DNA of 64,000 nt from Candidatus Desulforudis audaxviator MP104C (GCF_000018425.1 NC_010424.1:1-64000); one strand, 5' to 3'. Positions 1 through 16,459 are shown, counted from the first letter of the stretch. Notes: generated from the letters alone by a model not told the origin. Made by a program: numbers and translations.

Positions 1-42
1 AAATACATTATCTGCAAAACTGAATCCAAACCTTTCACATCT

Positions 43-63
43 TGTGAATATAATTGTGGATAA
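43..63 (-). promoter_or_regulatory. DnaA boxes upstream of dnaA
   Basis: Positions 55-63 read TGTGGATAA, the exact reverse complement of the DnaA box TTATCCACA. Positions 43-51 (TGTGAATAT) are one mismatch from a box on the same strand. They lie just before dnaA, so they probably belong to the upstream half of the origin and/or autoregulate dnaA. The window begins at base 1, so any further boxes upstream are cut off. Confidence 0.7.
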
Positions 64-102
64 TTTTGTGTATTCGCGAAAACTTTTTATCGGGAGGACG
101 CC

Positions 103-1440
103 ATGGTTCCACCGGAAATAATGTCCATTTGGCAGCAGCTGATGCAGGGTCTGGAAAAATCGGTGAATCGGCAGTCCTACGACTACTGGCTCAAACCGTT
201 GCGTCCCGCAGCCTATCACAACAAAACCTTGCTTATTGAGGTTCCCAATCATTTTTCCCGCGATTGGCTACACGAACGGTACGCACCTCTTCTTAAGCAC
301 TCTTTTGAAACCCTGGCCGGACATGAGGTGGCCATCAAGTTTTTGCTGGCACGTGAAGTACCGGAAGTAAAAAAATATCTTTCCAGACCGCTGGACAAGC
401 TTTCCACCGATCTCTCGGCACTCAACCCAAAGTACACCTTTGATTCTTTTGTGGTCGGCAATAGCAACCGATTCGCACATGCCGCTGCGTTCGCGGTCGC
501 GGATACTCCGGTTAAAGCCTACAACCCGCTGTTTTTGTACGGGGGCGTAGGTTTGGGAAAAACTCACCTCATGCATGCCATCGGACATCATATCCTCGGC
601 AACCACAGTCGCTACCGGATTGCCTACGTTACTTCCGAACGCTTCACCAACGACCTGATTAACGCCATTAAAGACGATCAGACCCCACAATTTCGAAGCA
701 AGTACCGCAGTATCGACATTCTACTTATCGACGACATCCAGTTTCTAGCAGGCAAAGAACGTACACAGGAAGAATTCTTCCATACTTTCAACAGCCTTTA
801 TGAGGATGCAAAACAAATTGTGATTTCAAGCGACCGGCCGCCGAAAGAGATTCCCACACTGGAGGAACGGTTGCGGTCACGTTTTGAGTGGGGATTGATT
901 ACCGATATTCAGCCTCCCGACCTGGAAACCCGGATCGCTATTCTGCGCAAGAAACTTCAATCCGAAGAAAACAGCTTGGTGCCCGATGAAACTATTCTTT
1001 ACATTGCCGATCGAATTCAATCGAACATCCGGGAGCTGGAGGGGGCGTTTATCCGGGTCTCCGCTTACGCTTCCCTGAACCGGACCATTGTCTCTCCGGA
1101 AAACGCTGCCGAGATTTTAAAGAACATCCTGCCGCCGCACAAACCCAAGCAGATTACCTGTTCGCTCATTCAGCAAGTGGTGGCCGGCTATTACAAGCTA
1201 CGTCCGGAAGACCTGAAGGCCAAGAAGAGAACGCGAAACGTCGCCTATCCGCGGCAGATCGCCATGTACCTAACCCGTGAATTGACCGATCTCTCTCTCC
1301 CCAAGATCGGGGACGAATTCGGAGGCCGGGATCATACCACCGTCCTTCACGCCTGTGAGAAAATAAACCAGGAAATCCAAGCTGATCCCAGCGTCCAGGA
1401 AATAATCAACGAATTGATCCGGCGTATACAGAAACCATAG
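103..1440 (+). CDS. dnaA: chromosomal replication initiator DnaA
   Basis: DnaA binds DnaA boxes as an ATP-bound oligomer, melts the origin and helps load the replicative helicase. The 445-residue length is normal. Walker A is GGVGLGKTHL near residue 150, Walker B is LLIDDIQF near residue 210, and the DNA-binding signature DHTTVLHACEKI is near residue 415. ATG at 103 follows a GGGAGG ribosome site. DnaA boxes precede the gene and an unwinding-element candidate follows it, before dnaN. This is the standard start of a Firmicute chromosome. Confidence 0.98.
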   Translation: MVPPEIMSIWQQLMQGLEKSVNRQSYDYWLKPLRPAAYHNKTLLIEVPNHFSRDWLHERYAPLLKHSFETLAGHEVAIKFLLAREVPEVKKYLSRPLDKLSTDLSALNPKYTFDSFVVGNSNRFAHAAAFAVADTPVKAYNPLFLYGGVGLGKTHLMHAIGHHILGNHSRYRIAYVTSERFTNDLINAIKDDQTPQFRSKYRSIDILLIDDIQFLAGKERTQEEFFHTFNSLYEDAKQIVISSDRPPKEIPTLEERLRSRFEWGLITDIQPPDLETRIAILRKKLQSEENSLVPDETILYIADRIQSNIRELEGAFIRVSAYASLNRTIVSPENAAEILKNILPPHKPKQITCSLIQQVVAGYYKLRPEDLKAKKRTRNVAYPRQIAMYLTRELTDLSLPKIGDEFGGRDHTTVLHACEKINQEIQADPSVQEIINELIRRIQKP

Positions 1441-1569
1441 ACAGCTTTGTCCACACCGCCGGGCCGGAAGACGGATCAGGGCGAAAATATTTTTGCACAG
1501 AATCACCAGCACCTACTACTAGAGCTACTAGTTGACCTAACATGATGTTTATCCCAACGTCTGGAGGTA
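1441..1569 (+). other. candidate oriC unwinding region with DnaA-trio-like repeats
   Basis: The dnaA-dnaN gap is only about 130 bp. It holds TTGTCCACA at 1447-1455, one mismatch from a DnaA box, and then an A+T-rich run at 1484-1495. Around 1512-1531 there are repeated CTA/TAG triplets (CTACTACTAG and GCTACTAG). Triplets of this kind next to DnaA boxes resemble the DnaA-trio element that DnaA uses to open single strands in Bacillus. The assignment rests on position and pattern and is an inference. Confidence 0.5.
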
Positions 1570-1578
1570 GTGAGACCG

Positions 1579-2748
1579 ATGCAATTCCAGACCACCCGTG
1601 AAAGCCTCCTGGCAGGCATCACCACCGTGATGCGCGCGGTAAACCAAAAAAGTCCAGTAGCCGCCCTCTCGGGGATTCTCTTTGAGGCGGGTGCCGGTGA
1701 AGCCGGTCAACAGGGGGTGTCACTGACCGGCAGCAATATGGACTTGACTATCCGGCGAATAATTCCGGCCGGCGTGACCGTTTCCGGAGCGGTCGTGCTC
1801 CCGGCACGGCAACTGGCGGAAATTGTACGCCGCCTACCTGATGTTCCGGTTTCAATCACGGCCGACCACCAAAAGAACTCCGTGGAACTGACTTACGGGC
1901 GTGCGCGCGCCCTTCTCAACGGATACAGTGCCGCCGAATTCCCGAAGCCGGCCGACCCGCTGACGCGGGTACCCGGAGGCCGACCCGCTGACGCGGGTAC
2001 CCCCCGTCTTGACATCACTGCACCTTCAAAAGTGTTTCACAACCTTTTTCGCCGGGTGATTTACGCGGCCGGCACGGACGATCTGCGCCCCATTTTCACG
2101 GGCGTGTTATTGGAAATCGACGAGGGCGAGATCAGGGCCGTGGCCACCGATACGCACCGGCTGGCCATGCACCGCGTAGACTATGAGGGTGAACCTGAAA
2201 ACCGGAAAATGCAGGTGATTGTCTCGGGACGGGCCCTGGGGGAACTGGTCCGCGTGCTGTCCCAGGCGGAAGAGGAGCAGTTCGAAGTGACCATCGCCGA
2301 AAACTATATTGTTTTCTCGGTTGGCCCGACCCGGATTATCAGCCGTCTGATTGTGGGTACTTACCCCGATTACCGGCAAGTAATCCCAAAGGTTCACCAA
2401 ACCAGGGTTTCGGGCATTGAAGCCCCCTTGCTGCTTCAGACAGTGGAAAGAGCGGCCACCCTGGCTCAAGATGGCTCACCGGTGATAAACCTTCACCTCG
2501 GGCAGGGGCTTCTAGGGGTTACCGCCCAATCGGAGGCGGGCTCAATTCACGAGGAAATTCCCGTGGAACTGGCCGGACAAGAATTGGAGATCAGCTTCAA
2601 TGCCAAGTACCTCGAAGAAGCGCTCCGCTGGTGTGAGAGCACGCAACTGATTCTGGACTTTCACGGGCCCGTGGGCCCGGCCATAATCCGCCCCCTCGGA
2701 GACGGGGATACATACCTGGCATTGGTGCTTCCGGTCCGCCCGTTTTAG
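1579..2748 (+). CDS. dnaN: DNA polymerase III beta subunit (sliding clamp)
   Basis: DnaN forms the ring-shaped clamp that tethers DNA polymerase III to DNA. The family's three-fold layout and the C-terminal LALVLPVRPF ending are present. A GTG at 1570 is in frame but only 2 bp from the GGAGG at 1563-1567. ATG 1579 has an 11-bp gap and is preferred, giving 389 residues. Oddity: near residues 125-142, where domains 1 and 2 join, the coding sequence contains a palindrome-bearing 24-bp repeat twice (1951-2003), giving a Pro/Gly/Arg/Asp-rich stretch. recF follows 12 bp later. Confidence 0.96.
   Translation: MQFQTTRESLLAGITTVMRAVNQKSPVAALSGILFEAGAGEAGQQGVSLTGSNMDLTIRRIIPAGVTVSGAVVLPARQLAEIVRRLPDVPVSITADHQKNSVELTYGRARALLNGYSAAEFPKPADPLTRVPGGRPADAGTPRLDITAPSKVFHNLFRRVIYAAGTDDLRPIFTGVLLEIDEGEIRAVATDTHRLAMHRVDYEGEPENRKMQVIVSGRALGELVRVLSQAEEEQFEVTIAENYIVFSVGPTRIISRLIVGTYPDYRQVIPKVHQTRVSGIEAPLLLQTVERAATLAQDGSPVINLHLGQGLLGVTAQSEAGSIHEEIPVELAGQELEISFNAKYLEEALRWCESTQLILDFHGPVGPAIIRPLGDGDTYLALVLPVRPF
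1951..2003 (+). repeat. two copies of a 24-bp palindromic repeat inside dnaN
   Basis: Positions 1951-1974 and 1980-2003 are identical. Each contains the hairpin ACCCGC-TGAC-GCGGGT (1955-1970 and 1983-1998). The reading frame stays open, but the copies are offset by 29 bp and so are translated in different frames. This suggests an inserted palindromic element tolerated in the loop between clamp domains. A similar hairpin lies at the end of tmk. Confidence 0.8.
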
Positions 2749-2760
2749 GAGGCCGCTTTT

Positions 2761-3843
2761 TTGCGCTTGACTCGCATCAAAGCCGGTAACTTCAGGAATT
2801 TTCAGCACCTGGACGTTCAGCCGGCGGCCGGCCTGAACATTGTCCGGGGAAGGAACGCGCAAGGGAAAACGAACTTCATCGAGGCCGTGTTCTTTGCGCT
2901 GCGTGGGCACTCGTTCCGTTCCTTGCGCGACCGGGAGTTGGTGACCTGGGGCCAGGAAAGTGCGTTTGTGGAGGCCGAACTGGAAGGAAAAGACGGCCGT
3001 ACCAGGGTGCGCGCGGAACTGAACCCGGCGGGCAAGAAAATCGTTTGGGCCGGGGAACCGGTGGGTAAAGCAGAACTGGCGGTCCGGCTGGGGACGGTCC
3101 TCTTTACACCGGACGACCTAAGCCTCATCAAGGGTGGGCCGCGTGAGCGCCGCCGGTTTTTAGACCTCGAACTGGGAATTTTCGTGCCCGGCTATCTAAC
3201 TGCGCTGCAACTATACCGGCGGGCGCTTGAACAGCGGAATCACCTGCTCCGGATGGGTGGTGGGAGAAGATATTCCGAGCTTCTCGATCTGTGGACCGAT
3301 GAGGTCTGCAAGTATGGTATGATGCTGCTGTCCGGGCGCCTGGAGATACTGAAGGAATTCGCCCCGCTGGCGTGTCGGCTTTTCGGTGCATGGGCCGGTG
3401 AAGAACTGGCGGTCCGGTACCGTAGTTCCGTCGGACTGTCCAACGGCGTACGGACGCCGGGAGCTGGTGACCTCCGGGAGACTCTGGCCGCCGTCCGCCA
3501 GGACGAAATCAGGGCCGGGCAGACCCAGGCTGGGCCGCACCTGGACGACCTTGCCTTTATGGTGAACGGAAAGGAAGGCCGGCCCTTTGCTTCCCAGGGT
3601 CAGCAGCGCTCCGTGGTCCTGGCCCTTAAACTGGCTCAGGTGTTCCTGTGGAAGCGCCACACCGGGGAGGCTCCCGTGGTTCTGCTCGACGACCTGTTGT
3701 TTGAATTTGACCGGGAACGCCGTGACAAGGTGTTGGAAACGCTCCAAAACGACGTCCAGGTGTTCATTACCACCGGAGAGCGTGTTTTGAGCGGGAGTCG
3801 TGTTTTTTGCGTCCATTCTGGAAATATTCAGGAGGAGAGTTGA
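2761..3843 (+). CDS. recF: DNA replication and repair protein RecF
   Basis: RecF is an SMC/ABC-type ATPase that acts with RecO and RecR to load RecA at gaps. Walker A is GRNAQGKTNF near residues 30-39. The ABC signature region lies near residue 280 (ASQGQQRSVVLALKLA), followed by Walker B VLLDDLLFEFD. The 360-residue length is typical. The start is TTG at 2761, about 8 bp after the AGGAGG at 2747-2752 that overlaps the dnaN stop. The gene belongs to the dnaN-recF-remB-gyrB group. Confidence 0.96.
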   Translation: MRLTRIKAGNFRNFQHLDVQPAAGLNIVRGRNAQGKTNFIEAVFFALRGHSFRSLRDRELVTWGQESAFVEAELEGKDGRTRVRAELNPAGKKIVWAGEPVGKAELAVRLGTVLFTPDDLSLIKGGPRERRRFLDLELGIFVPGYLTALQLYRRALEQRNHLLRMGGGRRYSELLDLWTDEVCKYGMMLLSGRLEILKEFAPLACRLFGAWAGEELAVRYRSSVGLSNGVRTPGAGDLRETLAAVRQDEIRAGQTQAGPHLDDLAFMVNGKEGRPFASQGQQRSVVLALKLAQVFLWKRHTGEAPVVLLDDLLFEFDRERRDKVLETLQNDVQVFITTGERVLSGSRVFCVHSGNIQEES

Positions 3844-3846
3844 AAA

Positions 3847-4107
3847 ATGTTTTTGCACCTGGGAGCCGACGTGATGATTCCCAAACAAGACATCATCGCC
3901 ATTCTAGACGTATACACGGGTCTGGTGGACCCCACCCGCGATTTCCTGAAGATGGCCCGCAGCCAGGGCCTGGTGGAGACCATCGGCGAGGAGGAAAAGG
4001 TCCGCACCTACGTGATCACCACCGATGCCGTCTACCTGTCGCCGATCTCCTGCGGCACCCTGAAAAAGAGGGCGGGGGTATCGCAGCCGGGGCGCATTGA
4101 CATGTAA
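3847..4107 (+). CDS. remB: RemB/YaaB-family protein (DUF370)
   Basis: An 86-residue protein with the family opening MFLHLGADVMIPKQDIIAILD. In Bacillus subtilis the paralog in this position, between recF and gyrB, is YaaB/RemB, linked to extracellular matrix control. RemA-type proteins are DNA-binding regulators. It starts 4 bp after the recF stop, behind an AGGAGAG ribosome site, so it is translated with recF. A one-mismatch DnaA-box-like TTATCCCCA sits at 4125-4133 in the following gap. Confidence 0.88.
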   Translation: MFLHLGADVMIPKQDIIAILDVYTGLVDPTRDFLKMARSQGLVETIGEEEKVRTYVITTDAVYLSPISCGTLKKRAGVSQPGRIDM

Positions 4108-4182
4108 TTAGTTTACAGGCTGGTTTATCCCCAAACGGTTTTTATGGTAAGGTAAAACAAACAACGGGAGTGTGGCATTTAA

Positions 4183-6688
<2,506 letters not shown>

Positions 6689-6698
6689 AAGGTCGTAG

Positions 6699-6728
6699 TT
6701 ATTCACAGATTTATCCTCCGTATCCACA
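6699..6728 (+). promoter_or_regulatory. DnaA-box pair downstream of pyrE
   Basis: TTATTCACA at 6699-6707 matches the relaxed DnaA box TTWTNCACA exactly. GTATCCACA at 6720-6728 differs at one base. The two are 21 bp apart, two helical turns, on the same strand. The rest of the gap to 7026 shows no gene that I can support. The pair may titrate DnaA or be part of a spread-out origin; this is an inference. Confidence 0.45.
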
Positions 6729-7026
6729 GACCCGAAACGGCCTAAGCCGACCCAAAAACCTGCCGATTGCGACCCTGTTCGTTTACAGAACCAATCTTCC
6801 AGACATGGGCGAAACAGGCAGCCCAGCCAAGCATTGAAGAGAAAGCCTTTATCAGCAGGCGCTGATTACAGGACAGGCCGGGATATCCGGCTTGCCAGGC
6901 CATGGTAATATATTTCCAAAAAATGGCGTTATATTCAATTGCATAGAAGCCCGGTCCGGCCGGCGCGACGGCGCAAGGCGTGAGCGTGATACGGGGACAA
7001 AAACTGGAGGTGGTGAGAGAAGGTTG

Positions 7027-7293
7027 ATGGAAATAAGCCTGAAAAAGCTAAGCGCCTTCCTGGTCCTGGCCTTTGTGGCCGGAATTCTCCTGGAACGCTG
7101 GCTGGCGCTGTCCGAACCCGTAGTCCGGGTGGTAAGCCCGGTGACGTCCTGGTTCGGTCCACCGTTCCTGTGGCTAGTGGCCGGCGTGCTGGCTGGAGTC
7201 GGGGGGATGATGTTCCTGCGGCGCCTGCGGGAGGCGAGCAGCCTGGACGCGGTGCGCGGCTCACGCTTCAAGCGGAATGGGGACCGCTTTTAG
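7027..7293 (+). CDS. small two-helix membrane protein, unknown function
   Basis: An 88-residue protein that I do not recognise. It has two predicted membrane helices, around residues 8-26 (LSAFLVLAFVAGILLE) and 46-66 (FLWLVAGVLAGVGGMMFL), and then a basic, polar tail. TTG at 7024 directly precedes ATG 7027, and both are possible starts behind GGTGGTGAGAGAAGG. Strong third-position GC supports real coding. It sits alone between pyrE and gyrA with a terminator hairpin on its stop codon. Confidence 0.65.
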   Translation: MEISLKKLSAFLVLAFVAGILLERWLALSEPVVRVVSPVTSWFGPPFLWLVAGVLAGVGGMMFLRRLREASSLDAVRGSRFKRNGDRF

Positions 7294-7303
7294 GGCGGTT
7301 TTT
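7283..7303 (+). terminator. short terminator hairpin before gyrA
   Basis: ACCGC (7283-7287) pairs with GCGGT (7295-7299) and is followed by a T run. The hairpin loop contains the stop codon of the small membrane protein. The stem is only 5 bp, so efficiency may be low. Confidence 0.5.
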
Positions 7304-7367
7304 CACGGCAGAGCTAGTCAGGGTTTAGCTCCCGGTTCAGACCGTTCCCGCCCGCCTTCGTTCCAAT

Positions 7368-7395
7368 TTGGGTGCAGGGCGTTTTTTGGTATAAT
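7368..7395 (+). promoter_or_regulatory. sigma-A-type promoter for gyrA
   Basis: TTGGGT (7368-7373) and a perfect TATAAT (7390-7395) are separated by 16 bp. The -10 lies about 55 bp before the gyrA start. Confidence 0.65.
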
Positions 7396-7451
7396 GTAAT
7401 GAATGATAGTAATGGACGGGTCGCCGTAATCTGGATGGGGGAGTGAAGTGT

Positions 7452-9890
<2,439 letters not shown>

Positions 9891-9936
9891 GAAGGGCATG
9901 CTCCGGAGCGTGGACACGCCCGGGCGGGATACCCTG

Positions 9937-9970
9937 GAAACGGCCCTTGCAGCGGGGCCGGTTTTCTTTT
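9937..9970 (+). terminator. rho-independent terminator after gyrA
   Basis: CGGCCC (9941-9946) pairs with GGGCCG (9955-9960). The stem extends through GAAA/TTTTC with one bulge and ends in TTTTCTTTT. Confidence 0.8.
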
Positions 9971-10064
9971 GGGTGCGTTGTTTGGGGCCGCCGGACCTTG
10001 TTTTTCGGACGGCACTGGTATAAGATTAATGGCGAGAAAAGGCAGGCGGAGGCGCAAAGACACC

Positions 10065-10949
10065 ATGGTTGAGAAAGGTACTTGGACTGTCAAAAAGGGC
10101 CTGGCGGAGATGCTCAAGGGGGGCGTCATCATGGACGTCACCACTCCGGAGCAGGCCCGGATTGCCGAGGCGGCCGGAGCATGCGCGGTTATGGCCCTGG
10201 AGCGGGTGCCGGCCGATATCCGGGCAGCCGGCGGCATCGCCCGCATGGCGGACCCCACCGTGATCCAGAGAATCATGGAGGCCGTGACTATTCCGGTCAT
10301 GGCCAAGGTGCGGATCGGTCACTTCGTGGAGGCCCAGATTCTCGAAGCCATGGGCGTAGATTATATCGACGAGAGCGAGGTTCTGACGCCAGCGGACGAG
10401 CAATACCACATCAACAAACATCCCTTCAAAGTGCCTTTTGTTTGCGGCTGCCGTAATCTGGGCGAGGCCTTGCGGCGCATCGCCGAGGGGGCGGCTATGA
10501 TCCGGACCAAAGGTGAGCCCGGGACCGGGAACGTGGTGGAGGCCGTACGGCACATGCGGATGGTGACGGATGAAATCCGCCGGGTGCAGTCGGCGCCACG
10601 GGAGGAGCTGGTGGCCATCGCCCGTGAACTGGGGGCACCGTACGAACTGGTGCTCCAGGTGGCCGAACTGGGTCGGCTCCCGGTGGTCAACTTCGCCGCC
10701 GGCGGGATCGCCACCCCCGCCGACGCCGCCCTGATGATGCAGTTGGGGTGCGACGGGATCTTCGTCGGGTCCGGGATTTTCAAATCATCCAACCCCGAGG
10801 CCCGCGCCCGGGCGATCGTGGCGGCGACCACCCACTACAACGACCCTCAGATCCTGGCCGACATTTCCCGGGACCTGGGCGAGGCCATGAAGGGTCTTGA
10901 AATCAGTACCATTCCGGAGCACGAGCGGATGCAGGAGCGCGGCTGGTAA
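10065..10949 (+). CDS. pdxS: pyridoxal 5'-phosphate synthase subunit PdxS
   Basis: PdxS condenses ribose 5-phosphate, glyceraldehyde 3-phosphate and ammonia into pyridoxal 5'-phosphate. The ammonia comes from the partner PdxT. The TIM-barrel family sequence is plain from the first residues ([17 protein letters not shown]), with the catalytic-lysine region [13 protein letters not shown] near residue 80 and [20 protein letters not shown] near residue 210. Length is 294 residues, the family norm. ATG 10065 follows GGCGGAGG. The stop overlaps the start of pdxT. Confidence 0.97.
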   Translation: MVEKGTWTVKKGLAEMLKGGVIMDVTTPEQARIAEAAGACAVMALERVPADIRAAGGIARMADPTVIQRIMEAVTIPVMAKVRIGHFVEAQILEAMGVDYIDESEVLTPADEQYHINKHPFKVPFVCGCRNLGEALRRIAEGAAMIRTKGEPGTGNVVEAVRHMRMVTDEIRRVQSAPREELVAIARELGAPYELVLQVAELGRLPVVNFAAGGIATPADAALMMQLGCDGIFVGSGIFKSSNPEARARAIVAATTHYNDPQILADISRDLGEAMKGLEISTIPEHERMQERGW

Positions 10950-11518
10950 TGCTTAAAGTCGGGATTTTGGCGTTGCAGGGCGCCTTCCTGGAACATGCCC
11001 GGGCGGTCGAGGCCTGCGGTGCGCTTCCCGTCGAGATACGAAAACCCGGGCAGTTAGGTGACTGCCGGGCGCTGATCATCCCCGGCGGGGAGTCCACGGC
11101 CATCGGGAAGTTGATGGCGGCCTTCGACCTGTTGGAGCCGGTGCGCCGGTTCGGGGCCGAAGGCCGGCCCGTTTTCGGTACCTGCGCGGGGATGGTGCTG
11201 CTGGCCAAGGACATCGAGGATTCCGAGCAGACCCGCCTGGGGTTGATGGACATCACGGTGCGGCGGAACGCATTTGGCCGCCAGGTGGATAGTTTCGAGG
11301 CCAAGATTCACGTCCCGGTGCTGGGGGATGAACCGGTACGCGGGGTGTTCATCCGGGCCCCGCACGTGACGGCGGTGGGACCGGGAGTGGAGATTCTTGC
11401 CGCTTTTGAGGAGAAGATCATCCTGGTCCGGCAGGACCGGCTCCTGGCCGGGGCTTTTCACCCGGAGTTAACCGCCGATATGAGGCTGCACCGGTATTTT
11501 CTTGATTTTGTGGATTAG
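10949..11518 (+). CDS. pdxT: pyridoxal 5'-phosphate synthase glutaminase PdxT
   Basis: PdxT hydrolyses glutamine and channels ammonia to PdxS. It is a class I glutaminase of 189 residues. GGEST near residue 47 forms the oxyanion region, the nucleophile Cys is in FGTCAGMVLLA near residue 80, and the His-Glu pair is in AFHPELT near residue 170. The start overlaps the last base of the pdxS stop (TAATG), so the two subunits are coupled. Confidence 0.97.
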   Translation: MLKVGILALQGAFLEHARAVEACGALPVEIRKPGQLGDCRALIIPGGESTAIGKLMAAFDLLEPVRRFGAEGRPVFGTCAGMVLLAKDIEDSEQTRLGLMDITVRRNAFGRQVDSFEAKIHVPVLGDEPVRGVFIRAPHVTAVGPGVEILAAFEEKIILVRQDRLLAGAFHPELTADMRLHRYFLDFVD

Positions 11519-11531
11519 CGGCCCTTTTCTC

Positions 11532-11561
11532 TTGACCTGGGGTGACGGACTGTATTAAAAT
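11532..11561 (+). promoter_or_regulatory. promoter of the serine T-box operon
   Basis: TTGACC (11532-11537) and TAAAAT (11556-11561) with an 18-bp spacer lie just upstream of the T-box leader. Confidence 0.65.
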
Positions 11562-11589
11562 TCTGGGCATCATCCCACATTCAAACCCG

Positions 11590-11820
11590 ATGCCGGGGAA
11601 AAGTAACCGTTGACCTGATCACAGAGAGCCGGTGGGTGGTGCAAACCGGCCGGGGAAGCGGCGAATTCCTCCCCGAAGGGGTCCCGTCGACAACGTAGGC
11701 GGGAACGGTGTGCCCGTTACCGCATCCGAGTGGGCCGCGCCGGGTCAGGCGCCGGCCAAGAAGGGTGGCAACGCGGGAGTATCCTCTCGTCCCTTTCACG
11801 AGGGCGGGGGGTTTTCTATT
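11590..11820 (+). promoter_or_regulatory. T-box leader, probably serine-specific
   Basis: The T-box sequence GGGTGGCAACGCGG is at 11763-11776. It is followed by a terminator (CTCGT, loop, ACGAG, G run, T run; about 11785-11818). A stem-I-like part with AGAGAGCC and GGTGGTGCAAACCGG lies at 11621-11650. T-boxes read the charging of one tRNA and open the operon when it is uncharged. The specifier region reads GAATTCC at 11663-11669. TCC (11667-11669) would mean Ser and fits the genes below, but TTC (Phe) overlaps it, so the codon is not settled from sequence. Confidence 0.88.
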
Positions 11821-11896
11821 ATTTTTTATTTTTCATTTGCCCCGGTGAAAAAAGTAAAAAAGTAATAAAGTAATGTTAAAGGGAGAGAGCGAATCA

Positions 11897-13047
11897 ATGT
11901 CAAGGAAACTGCGCCTGATGATCCCGGGCCCCACCCCTATGCCGCCCCAGGTGGCGGAAGCGATGGCCCGGCCGATGGTGGGCCACCGGAGTAAGGGCTT
12001 CGCGGAGTTCACGGCAAAACTGCACGCCAAACTCCAGCAGGTGCTGCAGACCAAGAACGAAGTGCTTATTCTGACCTGTTCCGGGACCGGGGGGTTGGAG
12101 GCGGCCGTGGCCAACACGGTCAACCCCGGCGACAAGGTACTGGCGCTGGTGGCCGGCAAGTTCGGCGAGCGTTTTCGGGACCTGGCCCGGGTGTTCGGTG
12201 CCGAGGTTCTGGAACTGGCTTTCCCCTGGGGGATGCCGGTGGACCTGGAAACGGTGCGGGCTGCCCTGAAGGCCCATCCGGACGTGAAGCTGGTGCTGGC
12301 CACCCAGAACGAGACCTCCACCGGCGTGCTGCACGACATCCGGGGTCTCGGGGAGCTGTGCCGGGACCACGGCGCGGTCCTGGCCGTGGATGCGGTGAGC
12401 GGCCTGGGGGGTGTCGATTTGCCGGCTGACGCTTGGGGCGTGGACATCCTAGTCACGGCGACCCAAAAGGCGCTGATGACCCCGCCCGGTCTGGCCATGA
12501 TCAGCCTCAGCCCGAAGGCGTGGGCGCTGGTGGGCGAGTGCCGGTCGCCGCGGTACTACTTCAGCCTGGAGGCCGCAAAAAAAGCTCATGCCAAGTGGAA
12601 CACGGCCTTTACGCCGGCCGTTTCGCTGTTCTTCGCTCTGGACGCCGCCCTGGACCTGATCCTGGCGGAGGGGCTGGAAGCGGTGTTCGCCCGCCACCGG
12701 CTTTTAGGCACGGCGGCGCGTGAGGGCGTCAAGGCCCTGGGTCTGGAGCTTTTGCCCCCGGAAGAGGCGGCCTCGCCGCTGTTAACGGCGGTGAAGGGTC
12801 CGGAAGGGGTGAAGGTCGACGACCTGCGCAAACTGCTGCTGGATAAATACGGCGTGCTGTTCGCGGGCGGCCAGTCCGAGCTGAAAGGGAAGATCTTCCG
12901 GATCGCCCACATGGGCTACGTGGATCGGGTTGACGTGATCACCGCACTGGGGGCTCTGGAGATGGCCCTTTCCGAGTTGGGCTGCAAAGTCGCGCTGGGC
13001 GGCGGGGTGGCCGCGGCTCAGAAAGTGTTCCTGGGAGGTGTGAAACA

Positions 13048-13051
<4 letters not shown>
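11897..13051 (+). CDS. class V PLP aminotransferase (serine/alanine-type)
   Basis: A 384-residue class V (alanine-glyoxylate/serine-pyruvate type) aminotransferase. PGPTPMPPQV and the GHRSKGF region are at the N terminus, TCSGTGGLEAAV near residue 63, and the PLP lysine lies in VTATQKALMTPPGL near residue 192. Since serA and serS follow under one T-box, it probably serves serine metabolism, most simply as the amino-transfer step on the phosphoserine route or as a serine-pyruvate/glyoxylate aminotransferase. No classical serC or serB is nearby. ATG 11897 has the AAAGGGAGAG site; ATG 11873 has none. It overlaps serA by 4 bp. Confidence 0.9.
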
Positions 13052-15934
<2,883 letters not shown>

Positions 15935-16018
15935 GTTCTGTAAACCGGGCCCTCAACCCCGGCTTCCGGTACCGGAACGGATCCGCGGCGGGGGTTCGGC
16001 GCGCTCGGCTGAATGCCT

Positions 16019-16044
16019 TGACCGGCCCGACAGGGCCGGTTTTA
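16019..16044 (+). terminator. terminator of the serine operon
   Basis: A perfect 8-bp stem ACCGGCCC (16021-16028) and GGGCCGGT (16033-16040), loop GACA, followed by TTTT. Confidence 0.85.
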
Positions 16045-16073
16045 TTGACACTGCCGGCCCGATGTGCTATAGT
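16045..16073 (+). promoter_or_regulatory. promoter for the tRNA cluster
   Basis: TTGACA (16045-16050) and TATAGT (16068-16073) with a 17-bp spacer lie 25 bp before the first tRNA-Ser. Confidence 0.8.
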
Positions 16074-16097
16074 GTTACTTGCCTGTGAGGCAGCCCC

Positions 16098-16188
16098 GGA
16101 GGGGTGTCCGAGCGGTTTAAGGAGGCGGTCTTGAAAACCGTTGAACCCAAGACGGGTTCCGTGGGTTCGAATCCCACCCCCTCCGCCA
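16098..16188 (+). tRNA. tRNA-Ser (TGA)
   Basis: A class II tRNA of 91 nt with encoded CCA. The acceptor GGAGGGG pairs with CCCCTCC. The anticodon loop CTTGAAA gives TGA at 16132-16134, reading UCA and related codons. It has a long variable arm. Confidence 0.96.
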
Positions 16189-16320
16189 TGTCGGAATCGG
16201 GGCGGGGAAGCGGGCCGGCGGAAAGAGATGCGGCGGCCGCCGGGGAGCAGCCGGGCCGGCGCCGGTGGTCAGTCCCCGGAACGCTATATAACCGGCGACT
16301 GAGGACCGGCGGACAGACGC

Positions 16321-16415
16321 GGAGAGATGGCCGAGTAGGCTGAAGGCGCTCGCCTGCTAAGCGAGTAGATGGGTGAATACCTGTCTCGAGGGTTCAAATC
16401 CCTCTCTCTCCGCCA
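16321..16415 (+). tRNA. tRNA-Ser (GCT)
   Basis: A 95-nt class II tRNA with encoded CCA. The acceptor GGAGAGA pairs with TCTCTCC. The anticodon stem CTCGC/GCGAG encloses CTGCTAA, anticodon GCT at 16356-16358 (AGC/AGU codons). Confidence 0.96.
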
Positions 16416-16422
16416 TATAAAT

Positions 16423-16459
16423 AGTGGTCGGTGGTCGGTGGTCAGTGGTCGGTCGTCGG
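16423..16459 (+). repeat. GTGGTCG short tandem repeat
   Basis: Four imperfect copies of a GTGGTCG-like heptamer follow the tRNA-Ser(GCT). Related motifs on the opposite strand (GACCACCGACGACTGACGACC) occur near 16773-16795. They appear to belong to the same family of degenerate repeats that fills the gaps of this tRNA cluster. Confidence 0.6.
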
